64,000 nt of DNA from Saccharothrix sp. HUAS TT1 (GTDB lineage: Bacteria > Actinomycetota > Actinomycetes > Mycobacteriales > Pseudonocardiaceae). The stretch covers positions 5,580,001 to 5,644,000 of the forward strand of contig NZ_CP160453.1 of assembly GCF_040744945.1 (NCBI RefSeq), given 5' to 3'. Numbering within the stretch: position 1 is the first letter of the stretch; each line of letters starts with the position of its first letter. The notes below the pieces were generated by a model, which worked only from the letters and a program-made list of their open reading frames with translations, searched no databases and had not been told where the DNA came from. Of this stretch, positions 26,818 through 34,378 are shown in pieces. The translations under genes and the position numbers were made by a program.

Positions 26818-27855
26818 TCAGGGGACCAGCACGACCTTGCCGGTGACCGTGCCCGACTCGGCCAGCCGCACGGCGTCCGCGACCCGCTCCAGCGGCACCC
26901 GCGCGGCCACCTCGGGCCGCAGCGACCCCTCGGCCAGCAGGCCGAACACCGCGCCCAGGTCCCGGGCCAGGCGGGCGCGGAAGCGGGTCGCGGCCCGCCT
27001 GCCCGCCCAGACGTTGAAGAACGTGGCGGTGCGGCCGTTGGGCAGCGCGTTCCACCACAGCAGCCGGGCGAACAGCGCCAGCACCGGCAGCCGGGCCGAC
27101 CCCCGCCGGTCGCGGGTGGAGGCGGTGCCGTAGGCGACGAGCGCGCCGCGCGGCGCGAGCAGCCGGTAGGAGTCGACGATCCCGGGACCGCCGACGTGGT
27201 CGAACACCGCGTCCACCCCGCCGGGCGCCAGCGCGCGCACCCTGGCGGGCAGGTCGGCGTCGCGGTAGTCGACCGGGGTCGCGCCCAGCGCCCGCACCGC
27301 GTCGTGGTGGCGCGGCGACGCGGTGCCGATCACCCGTGCGCCCGCCAACCGGGCCAGCCGCACCAGGGTCGAGCCGACGCCGCCGTTCGCGCCGTGCACC
27401 AGCACCGTCTGCCCGGCGGCGACCCCCGCCACGTCGTGCAGCATCCGCCACGCCGTGAGGCCGTTGACCACCAGCGCCTCCGCCTCGGCGGGGTCGACGC
27501 CGTCGGGCACCGGCACCAGGTCGGCGGCGTCCACCACGGCGTGGCTGGCCCAGCCGCCGACCTTCGTCAGCGCCGCGAACCGCCCGCCCACCAGCGCCGG
27601 GTCCACGCCCGGCCCGACCTCGGCGACCGTGCCGACCAGGTCGTAGCCCGGCACGAACGGGAACGCGGGCTGGTCGTAGTACCTGCCCCGGCGCATCTGC
27701 TGCTCGGCGAACGACACCCCGGACGCCTCGACCCGCACCAGCGCCTGCCCCGCGCCGGGCGCGGGCCGTTCGCGGCGGCGCAGTTCGAGGCCGTCGGGCT
27801 CGACCACGCCCGGCAGCACGACCTCCAGGACCCGGTCCGTCGGCGTCTCGCCCAT
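26818..27855 (-). CDS. MDR-family NADPH:quinone reductase-like oxidoreductase
   Basis: A 345-residue medium-chain dehydrogenase/reductase without the catalytic zinc ligands. The GroES-like N-terminal half contains GVSFAEQQMRRGRYYDQPAFPFVPGYDLVG, and the Rossmann half has VHGANGGVGSTLVRLARLAGA, the NADPH-binding loop. Such enzymes reduce quinones or alpha,beta-unsaturated carbonyls. The ATG has GGAGGA upstream. GAGTGA/TCACTC repeats in the promoter suggest control by an unlinked TetR-type repressor. Confidence 0.9.
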   Translation of the reverse strand: MGETPTDRVLEVVLPGVVEPDGLELRRRERPAPGAGQALVRVEASGVSFAEQQMRRGRYYDQPAFPFVPGYDLVGTVAEVGPGVDPALVGGRFAALTKVGGWASHAVVDAADLVPVPDGVDPAEAEALVVNGLTAWRMLHDVAGVAAGQTVLVHGANGGVGSTLVRLARLAGARVIGTASPRHHDAVRALGATPVDYRDADLPARVRALAPGGVDAVFDHVGGPGIVDSYRLLAPRGALVAYGTASTRDRRGSARLPVLALFARLLWWNALPNGRTATFFNVWAGRRAATRFRARLARDLGAVFGLLAEGSLRPEVAARVPLERVADAVRLAESGTVTGKVVLVP

Positions 27856-27870
27856 CCGTCCTCCAGGTGT

Positions 27871-27903
27871 GAGTGGTCAGTCACTCAGTACGACGCCGAG
27901 TGA
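27871..27903 (-). promoter_or_regulatory. GAGTGA/TCACTC inverted repeats (possible TetR-type operator)
   Basis: GAGTG (27871-27875) pairs with CACTC (27882-27886), and TCACTC (27881-27886) with GAGTGA (27898-27903). The overlapping repeats lie 16-48 bp upstream of the oxidoreductase start. A further perfect repeat GTGATCA-GG-TGATCAC (27947-27962) overlaps the modC stop. Confidence 0.5.
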
Positions 27904-27958
27904 ACACCGACCGGGGTGAAGTGTCAAGCAGGGCAGCTAAAGGGGAGTGATCAGGTGA

Positions 27959-29011
27959 TCACAGACGGGGGTAGACGTGCGTCTCCGTCGCCTTCACCGC
28001 GGCCCACAGCACGTCACCCGGCCGCAACCGCAGCTCCGCCACCGTCGCCGTGGTCACGTCCGCCAGCACCGGCGGCGCGCCGTCCAACCGCACCCGCGTG
28101 GTGTGCGCGTGCTGCTCGATCGCGGCCACCGCCACGCGCCACGTGTTGCGCGGGCTCCCGGCCGGCCGCCGCGGGTGCAGCCCCACCGCCGTGGGCGGGA
28201 ACACCACGTGCACCGGCCCCGACGCCGGCTCCGCGACGGTGAACGCCCCGCCCCCGTCCAGCGCCACCGCCGTCCCCTCCGCCGTGCCCCGGTACAGGTT
28301 CAGGCCCACCAGGTCCGCGACGTAGTCGGTGCGCGGCCGCCGCGCCACCTCGGTCGGCGTGCCCTCCTGCACCACCCGGCCCCGCTCCAGCACCACCAGC
28401 CGGTCGGCCAGCACCATCGCGTCCACCGGGTCGTGCGTCACCAGCACCGCGTGCCCGGGGAAGTCCCGCAGGTGCCGGCCCAGCTCGGCGCGCACGTGCA
28501 CCCGGGTCGCCGCGTCCAGCGCCGCCAGCGGCTCGTCCAGCAGCAGCAGCTCCGGGCCGGTCGCCAGGGCCCGCGCCAGCGCCACCCGCTGCGCCTGCCC
28601 GCCCGACAACGCGCGCGGCCGCACCCCGGCGTGCTCCGCCAACCCCACCCGGTCCAGCCACCGCGCCGCCTCCGCCCGCGCCGCCGCCCGCCCCGCGCCC
28701 CGCGCCCGCAGGCCGAACGCCACGTTCTCCAGCGCCGACAGGTGCGCGAACAGCAGGTAGTCCTGGAACACCACGCCGATCGGCCGCTGCCGCGCGGGCA
28801 GGAACACTCCCGGCGGCTCGTCCCACGTCCGCCCGCCCACCCGGACGTGCCCGCCGGTCAACGGCAGCAACCCCGCCAGGGCGCGCAACGCCGTGGTCTT
28901 GCCCGCCCCGTTCGGGCCGAGCAGCGCCACCACCTCGCCCGGCTCCACCACCAGCTCCGCGACCAGCCGGAACCGGTCGCGCGCCACCTCCAGCACCGCG
29001 CGCAGCGTCAC
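27959..29011 (-). CDS. modC: Molybdate ABC transporter ATP-binding protein
   Basis: A 350-residue ATPase. Walker A GPNGAGKTT, Q-loop, signature LSGGQAQR, Walker B LLLLDEP and switch His are all present in residues ~25-205. The C-terminal ~130 residues form a TOBE/Mop-type domain (NTWRVAVAAIEQHAHTTRVRLDG), which in ModC binds or senses molybdate. The GTG start at 29011 overlaps the modB stop (GTGA). It powers uptake of molybdate (possibly tungstate) captured by ModA. Confidence 0.92.
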   Translation of the reverse strand: MTLRAVLEVARDRFRLVAELVVEPGEVVALLGPNGAGKTTALRALAGLLPLTGGHVRVGGRTWDEPPGVFLPARQRPIGVVFQDYLLFAHLSALENVAFGLRARGAGRAAARAEAARWLDRVGLAEHAGVRPRALSGGQAQRVALARALATGPELLLLDEPLAALDAATRVHVRAELGRHLRDFPGHAVLVTHDPVDAMVLADRLVVLERGRVVQEGTPTEVARRPRTDYVADLVGLNLYRGTAEGTAVALDGGGAFTVAEPASGPVHVVFPPTAVGLHPRRPAGSPRNTWRVAVAAIEQHAHTTRVRLDGAPPVLADVTTATVAELRLRPGDVLWAAVKATETHVYPRL

Positions 29012-29814
29012 GTCGGCCCGCTGATCCACCGGTCGCGCAACGCGGCCAGCACGCCCACCGACACCAGCAGCAGCACCACGCTCAGCACGATCGCCGCCTC
29101 CGGATCGGTCTCCAGCGCCAGGTACACCGCCAGCGGCATCGTCGTCGTCTCGCCCGGGAAGTTGCCCGCGAACGTGATCGTCGCCCCGAACTCGCCCAGC
29201 GCCCGCGCCCAGCACAGCACCGTCCCCGCCACCACGCCCGGCAGGACCGACGGCAGCGTCACCCGCCGGAACGCCAGCCAGCGCGACGCGCCCAGCGTCG
29301 CCGCGGCCTCCTCGTACCGCGGGTCGGCCGCGCGCAACGCCCCCTCCACCGAGATCACCAGGAACGGCATCGCCACGAACGCCTCCGCCAGCACCACCCC
29401 GGCCGTGGTGAACGGCAGCGACACGCCGAACCACGCCTCCAGGTGCTGCCCGACCAGCCCGCGCCGCCCCAGCACGAACAGCAGCGCCACCCCGCCCACC
29501 ACCGGCGGCAGCACCAGCGGCACCGTCACCAGCGCCCGCAGCACACCCCGCCCCGGCACCTCGCCCCGCGCCAGCAACCACGCCAGCGGCACGCCCAGCA
29601 CCAGGCACAGCGCCGTCGCCAGCGTCGCGCACACCAGCGACAACCGCAGCGCCTCGCCGACCTCCGCGTCCGCCAACCGCGCCGGCAGCGTCCGCCACGG
29701 CACGCGCGCCACCAGCCCCGCCAGCGGCACCAGCAGGAACGCCAGGCCCAGCACGGCCGGCAGCACCAGCACCGGGGGCAGCCCGCCCCCGGTCCGACGG
29801 CGGGTCGACCTCAC
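29008..29814 (-). CDS. modB: Molybdate ABC transporter permease
   Basis: A 268-residue membrane protein with five to six hydrophobic segments. It has the ModB/CysT-type EAA loop (EEAAATLGASRWLAFRRVTLP) followed by ARALGEFGATITFAGNFPGET, highly characteristic of ModB. GTG 29814 overlaps the modA stop, and its own stop overlaps modC. Works as a dimer with ModC. Confidence 0.93.
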   Translation of the reverse strand: MRSTRRRTGGGLPPVLVLPAVLGLAFLLVPLAGLVARVPWRTLPARLADAEVGEALRLSLVCATLATALCLVLGVPLAWLLARGEVPGRGVLRALVTVPLVLPPVVGGVALLFVLGRRGLVGQHLEAWFGVSLPFTTAGVVLAEAFVAMPFLVISVEGALRAADPRYEEAAATLGASRWLAFRRVTLPSVLPGVVAGTVLCWARALGEFGATITFAGNFPGETTTMPLAVYLALETDPEAAIVLSVVLLLVSVGVLAALRDRWISGPT

Positions 29815-30545
29815 GGCACGTCGAACCCGGCCTCGGCCAGCACGGCCCGGCCCCGGTCGGACCGCACGTGCTCCACGAACGCCCGCGCGCCCGCCGCGTT
29901 CGGCGCGCCCGCCAGCGGCGCGATCGGGTAGTCGTTGACCGCGTCGTCCGCCTCGGCGAACCCGATGCCCTCCACCTCGCCGCCCGCCGCCCGCACGTCG
30001 GTCCGGTACACCAGCCCCGCGTCCACCTCGCCCAGCCGCACCTTGGTCAGCACCGCCTTCACGTCCTGCTCCACCGTGTCCGGCCGGGCGGTCACCCCGG
30101 CGGCCGCGAACACCCGCCGCGCCGCCGCGCCGCACGGCACCTGCTCCGCGCACACCGCGACCTTCGCCGCCTCGTCGCCGAAGTCGGCCAACCCCGCGAC
30201 CCCCGCCGGGTTGCCGCGCGGCACCGCGATCTCCAACCGGTTGCGCGCGAACACCACCGGCTCGGCGGCCGTCCCGCCCGCGTCCGCCACCTCCGCCATG
30301 TTCGCGGGCGCGGCCGAGGCGAACACGTCCGCCGGCGCGCCCTGCCCGAGCTGCCGCGCCAGCGCCGAGCTGCCGCCGAAGTTGAACACCACCTCCACGC
30401 CGGGGTGCGCGGCCTCGAACTCGTCGCCCAACACGGTGAACGTCCCGGTCAGCGACGCCGCCGCGAACACCGTGACCCGCTCCCGCGGGCCCGTGCCGCC
30501 GCACCCGGCCACCACGAGCAGCGCCACCAGCGCCAGCGCGCGCAT
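29811..30545 (-). CDS. modA: Molybdate-binding lipoprotein
   Basis: A 244-residue binding protein with a short lipoprotein signal (LLVVAGCGG, lipid-modified Cys at ~15). VTVFAAASLTGTFTVLGDEFE and FNFGGSSALARQL are ModA hallmarks; the two serine-containing loops bind the oxyanion. The ATG overlaps the stop of the HTH-TOBE regulator (TGATG). Supplies molybdate for molybdenum-cofactor enzymes. Confidence 0.94.
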   Translation of the reverse strand: MRALALVALLVVAGCGGTGPRERVTVFAAASLTGTFTVLGDEFEAAHPGVEVVFNFGGSSALARQLGQGAPADVFASAAPANMAEVADAGGTAAEPVVFARNRLEIAVPRGNPAGVAGLADFGDEAAKVAVCAEQVPCGAAARRVFAAAGVTARPDTVEQDVKAVLTKVRLGEVDAGLVYRTDVRAAGGEVEGIGFAEADDAVNDYPIAPLAGAPNAAGARAFVEHVRSDRGRAVLAEAGFDVP

Positions 30546-30943
30546 CACGCCTCCGGGACCTCGACCACGACGTGGGTGGACTTGATCGAGGCCACCGCCA
30601 CGCTGCCGACCTCCAGGCCCAGCTCGTCGGCCGAGTCGCGGCTCATCAGCGACACCACCCGGAACGGCCCGGCCTGCAGCTCCACCTGCGCCATCACCCC
30701 GTCCTTCACCACCCGCGTGACGATCCCGCGCATCCGGTTGCGCGCCGACGCCGCCACCGTCACCCCCGGCTCCGGCGCCTCGGCCAGCCGCTGCGCGAAC
30801 ACCGCCAGCTCCCGGCCGTCGACACCCTTGCGCCCGCTGTCGAGCCGCACCGACGCCAACCGGCCCTGCTCCACCCACCGGCGCACTGTGTCGTCGCTCA
30901 CCCCGAGCAGGGAAGCGGCCTCGCTGATCCGCAGATTCGGCAC
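30545..30943 (-). CDS. HTH-TOBE molybdate-responsive regulator
   Basis: A 132-residue protein. Residues ~4-48 are a MerR/excisionase-type helix-turn-helix (RISEAASLLGVSDDTVRRWVEQGRL), and ~65-130 a single Mop/TOBE domain (ARNRMRGIVTRVVKDGVMAQVEL) that binds molybdate. It is the first gene of the modABC operon and overlaps modA, so it most likely senses molybdate and regulates this operon. It differs from proteobacterial ModE, which has two Mop domains and a LysR-type HTH. Confidence 0.9.
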   Translation of the reverse strand: MPNLRISEAASLLGVSDDTVRRWVEQGRLASVRLDSGRKGVDGRELAVFAQRLAEAPEPGVTVAASARNRMRGIVTRVVKDGVMAQVELQAGPFRVVSLMSRDSADELGLEVGSVAVASIKSTHVVVEVPEA

Positions 30944-30959
30944 GACGGCCAGTGTAGCG

Positions 30960-30971
30960 CCGCACGTGCGG
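30960..30971. promoter_or_regulatory. 12-bp palindrome CCGCACGTGCGG between divergent genes
   Basis: Perfect palindrome 17 bp upstream of the regulator's ATG on the minus strand. It is a candidate operator for the HTH-TOBE protein. Confidence 0.45.
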
Positions 30972-31044
30972 AAGCGAGTGATCGTCGTTTCACCGGACCC
31001 CCTCCGGGTACGCCAAGCCCAACAGCGTGATCGGAGGAGCTGCC

Positions 31045-31536
31045 ATGACCACCTCGGCCGAACGAGTCGGCGCCCGTCGCCGCCCCGTCCAGGCGCTCGC
31101 CCTGTTCGTGGGCGTGGTGTTCCTGCTGGTGGGGGTCCTCGGCTTCGTGCCGGGCGCGACCGCGGACCTCGACCGGATCACCTTCGCCGGCCCGCACTCC
31201 GGGGCCGAGCTGTTCGGCGTGTTCCAGGTGTCGGTCCTGCACAACGCCCTGCACCTGCTGTTCGGCGTGGCCGGGGTCCTGGCCGCCGCCACCCGCGGCG
31301 CGTCCCGCCTGTTCCTCGTCGCCGGCGGGTTCGCCTACCTGCTGCTGTGGATCTACGGCTCGGTCGTCCACTCGATCGACCACGAGGGCGGCCCGGCCAA
31401 CTTCGCCCCGGTCAACCCCGCCGACAACCTCCTGCACCTCGGCCTCGGCGCCGGGATGGTCCTGCTCGCCGTGCTCGCCACGGTGGCCGAGCGCTCCGCC
31501 GGTCGCTACCCCGGCCGGGAACAACGCGGTGAGTGA
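31045..31536 (+). CDS. DUF4383 family membrane protein
   Basis: A 163-residue protein with four predicted membrane helices. The pattern matches DUF4383: LFVGVVFLLVGVLGFVPG in helix 1, then LFGVFQVSVLHNALHLLFGVAG, then the final NLLHLGLGAGMVLLA. The ATG at 31045 has GGAGGA 6 nt upstream, which decides the start. Function unknown. Confidence 0.85.
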   Translation: MTTSAERVGARRRPVQALALFVGVVFLLVGVLGFVPGATADLDRITFAGPHSGAELFGVFQVSVLHNALHLLFGVAGVLAAATRGASRLFLVAGGFAYLLLWIYGSVVHSIDHEGGPANFAPVNPADNLLHLGLGAGMVLLAVLATVAERSAGRYPGREQRGE

Positions 31537-31608
31537 CGCCCGGGTGACCACCCACCCCCACCCGTCGCGTAAGTTCACCCGGCGAGGTGCTTGACGGGGA
31601 GGGCGTAG

Positions 31609-31857
31609 ATGGCGAGTTCCGGAGGACGGCGGCATTTCGGGCGAGTGGACCCGTTCTGCCTGTTCATGGTCCTGCCGCTGGTGCTGATCGCGGGCATCCT
31701 GATCTGGGGCGGCCTGGCCTGGGTCGGCGTCGTCGTCATCGTCATCGCCGGGATCGTGGTGCTGGTCGACTCGTGGACCAACCGGCCCCTGCCGTTCGAC
31801 GTGCCCGAGGACGACTACGACTACGACCCGCCCGCCTCCGGCAACCGGGCCTACTGA
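31609..31857 (+). CDS. Small two-helix membrane protein
   Basis: 82 residues: basic N-terminus (SSGGRRHFGR), two hydrophobic segments (~17-33 and ~38-53), and an acidic Asp/Tyr-rich tail (VPEDDYDYDPP). GGGGAGGG precedes the ATG. Such small proteins are common in actinomycetes and no function can be assigned. Confidence 0.75.
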   Translation: MASSGGRRHFGRVDPFCLFMVLPLVLIAGILIWGGLAWVGVVVIVIAGIVVLVDSWTNRPLPFDVPEDDYDYDPPASGNRAY

Positions 31858-31861
31858 CCGT

Positions 31862-32640
31862 TCACCCGTACGTGCAGGCGCCGCGGTGGTCCAGGGTGGC
31901 GGCCACCGCGACCCCGAACGGTCGCAGCGCCTCGTCGACGTCGACCACGTCCGCGACGCCCCCGCCCGGCAGGTGCTGCGCGGTCCCGAAGCCCCAGCGC
32001 GCCTGCCGGCGCGACCACACCCGGTCGACGTTGCAGTGGTGCAGGAAGAACACCGGGTCGTTGGGCGAGTCGACCCGCGCCACGTGCCCGCCCGCCCGGT
32101 CGCGCACCCCGCCGCTGGACGCCGAACCCCACGGCGGCACGTCGTAGGTCGACACGCCCGCCGCGGTGTCCACGTCGGACACCGTCGGCAGCGAGCCGCG
32201 CAATGCCATCGCCCGCCGCAACGCCGTCGAGGACGTGGCGCTGACGTTGATCCGCCACTTCACGGCGCCCGCGACCGGCCCGGTGGCGACCGGCCCGTTC
32301 CCGCCCGACCCGTTGCCGCCCGTGAAGTCCGGGGTGAACGGCGCGCCGGCGGTCGACCGGGTCGGCCGCCCGGTCCCAGCACGGCAGGTCCACCGCCGGG
32401 TCGTGCGCCTTCAACGCCTTCCCCAGCTCCAGCAGGTACTGCCGGTGCCACGGCAGGAACGACGGCGACATGTGCGCGAACCGGTGGCCGTCCACCGCGT
32501 TGGAGTACGACATGTGGGTGCGCACGAACCAGTCGTAGTTGCGGCCGATGGCCTGCGCCTTCAACGTCTTCGCCGCGGCGGCGAAGGCCGCCTTCTCGGC
32601 GTCGGCTCCGAGGGCCCGGCCGTCCCTCTCCTGTGGAGCG
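31862..32640 (-). pseudogene. Tyrosinase remnant (frameshift, lost copper ligand, no start)
   Basis: Two frames together resemble a Streptomyces-type tyrosinase. The first part has NYDWFVRTH, GHRFAHMSPSFLPWHRQYLLELGKAL and LPCWDRAADP, the CuA region. About 32350 the match shifts frame to APFTPDFTGGN, then KWRINVSATSSTALRRAM, STYDVPPW and SPNDPVFFLHHCNVDRVW, part of CuB. The segment that should hold the first CuB histidines (HNRVHVWVGG-like) is deleted between GGVRD and GGHVARVDSPNDP. No start codon or caddie gene (melC1) is visible upstream. It is therefore probably non-functional. Confidence 0.85.
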
Positions 32641-32718
32641 TGCGACGACGACGTCCCGCCATCAACGCCTGTCGCACGAACGAGTGGGGCGTCGGCCCGT
32701 CCCCGGAACGCGATCCCG

Positions 32719-33891
32719 TCAGGCGGTGCGAAGGGTCAGCAGGGAGATCTCGCTGGGCGCGAAGACCCGCAGCGGCGGACCCCAGAACCCCGCGCCCCGG
32801 CTCGTGTAGAGCCACGTCCGCTCGCCGTGCCGGCTCAGGCCCGCCAGCACCGGCTGCTGCAACCGCACCAGCAGGTGGAACGGCCAGATCTGGCCGCCGT
32901 GCGTGTGCCCCGACAGCTGGAGGTCCACGCCCGCCGCCACCGCCTTGCCGATCTCGCTGGGCTGGTGCGCCAGCAGCACCACCGGGTCCTCGGCCCGGAC
33001 GCCCGCCAGCGCGGCGTCGAGGTCCGCGCCGTGCCCGGCCTCGCCGGAGTACGCGCCGGTCACGTCGTCCACGCCCGCGAACACCAACCGGGCCCCGCCG
33101 CGCTCCAGCACCCGGTGCTGGTTGTGCAGGCTCGTCCACCCCAGCTCGGCCATGTGGTCCAGCCACGCCTGGGCGTTGCCGATGTACTCGTGGTTGCCCG
33201 AGACGTAGAACCGGTGCGCCGCCCGCACGTCGCCCAGCGCGGCCGCCTGACCGCGGCGCTGCGCCACCGTGCCGTCCGCGATGTCGCCGACGTGCACCAC
33301 GACGTCCGGGTCCAGCCCGTTGACCGCCGCCACCGTGCCCACGGACCACTTCGTGCGGTCGATCGCGCCGTAGTGGGTGTCGGCGAGCACCGCGATGGTC
33401 AGCCCGTCGAACGCCTCGTCGAGCCGGGGGAGCACCACGTCGGTCCGCTTCACCCGCGGCACCCTGCGCGCCTCGCGGATGCCGTAGGCGACCAGGAGCG
33501 TGCCGACCACTAGCAGCGCCACCGCGAGCAACCGGGCGCGGAACGGGTTCTCCACCCCCGCGACCGCCAGCACGAGCCGCAGCGCGTGCGCGATCACGGC
33601 CCACGAGAAGAACACCCACACCACGCCGAGCAGCAGGTGCGCGACGCGGGAGACCCGGTCGGAGTGCCGGCGGCCGTGCGCGCGGACCATCAGCAGCGGG
33701 AACGCCACCGTGACCATCGCGAAGAACGCCGTGCCGACCGCCTGCACCGGCCACGGCCACCGCGCGGACGGCGGGAGCAGCGCCGTCCACGGCACCCAGA
33801 AGAGCAACAGGGTCACCGTCACCAGCACCGCCGTGAAGGTGACGCGCCGCCGAGCGGACGGACGGGGTGGCGCGGTCGTCGTGCTCGACAT
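32719..33891 (-). CDS. Membrane-anchored metallophosphoesterase (YkuE/YaeI-like)
   Basis: A 390-residue protein. Four hydrophobic segments occupy residues ~15-135; a calcineurin-type phosphoesterase follows with the metal motifs LADTHYG, HVGDIADG, SGNHEY, LAHQPSEI and SGHTHGGQ in order. YkuE-like enzymes in bacteria hydrolyse phosphodiesters at the membrane, including phospholipid substrates. ATG 33891 has GAGGAG upstream; longer readings lack a ribosome site. Confidence 0.93.
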   Translation of the reverse strand: MSSTTTAPPRPSARRRVTFTAVLVTVTLLLFWVPWTALLPPSARWPWPVQAVGTAFFAMVTVAFPLLMVRAHGRRHSDRVSRVAHLLLGVVWVFFSWAVIAHALRLVLAVAGVENPFRARLLAVALLVVGTLLVAYGIREARRVPRVKRTDVVLPRLDEAFDGLTIAVLADTHYGAIDRTKWSVGTVAAVNGLDPDVVVHVGDIADGTVAQRRGQAAALGDVRAAHRFYVSGNHEYIGNAQAWLDHMAELGWTSLHNQHRVLERGGARLVFAGVDDVTGAYSGEAGHGADLDAALAGVRAEDPVVLLAHQPSEIGKAVAAGVDLQLSGHTHGGQIWPFHLLVRLQQPVLAGLSRHGERTWLYTSRGAGFWGPPLRVFAPSEISLLTLRTA

Positions 33892-34009
33892 CGGGTGCTC
33901 CTCGACGGGCTTTACGAACCAGCGGGCTCTTATCGACGGTAACCCGCCGCGCGGCCGGTGTCCAAGTCCGGCCCGGTTTGGCCCCGGGGCGGGCGGAAAC
34001 CCTGGTCGC

Positions 34010-34234
34010 ATGCCTGACGAGAAGATCGACACGACCGACGACAACCCGGTCGGCACGACCGGTGACAGCCCGACCGGTGACGACTTGACCGACGCGGCCG
34101 CGCAGGACGAGCGGCTGGCCGAGTCCCAGCGCAACATCGACGAGGCGAAGGCGCTCGCCGCGGACCTCGCCGAGAAGACCCCCGACCCGCTCCCCGGCGG
34201 CGATTCGGCCGAGGGGACGCCTCCCGGCCCCTGA
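34010..34234 (+). CDS. Small acidic, disordered hypothetical protein
   Basis: 74 residues, very rich in Asp, Glu, Thr and Gly (DEKIDTTDDNP, GTTGDSPTGDDL) with one short helix (ERLAESQRNIDEAKALAADLAEK). No transmembrane segment or cysteine. The upstream ribosome site is weak, and third-position GC supports coding only moderately. Function unknown. Confidence 0.55.
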   Translation: MPDEKIDTTDDNPVGTTGDSPTGDDLTDAAAQDERLAESQRNIDEAKALAADLAEKTPDPLPGGDSAEGTPPGP

Positions 34235-34260
34235 ACGCGCGCGGTTTGCCCTGCGTAGCG

Positions 34261-34277
34261 GAGTCCATAATGGACTC
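34261..34277. promoter_or_regulatory. 17-bp palindrome GAGTCCATAATGGACTC
   Basis: Perfect 8-bp arms around a single A, ~100 bp upstream of the GGDEF-EAL gene. Its GAGTCCA half also occurs in the repeats directly after that gene (36531-36661). Confidence 0.45.
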
Positions 34278-34378
34278 ACCCGAATGGCGGTTGAGAACGC
34301 GCACACCGATATGGATAGTTCCATCTTCGGTGACGCAACGCGTCGATCACAGGCCGTTTGACTTGGGGGTAACCGGGC

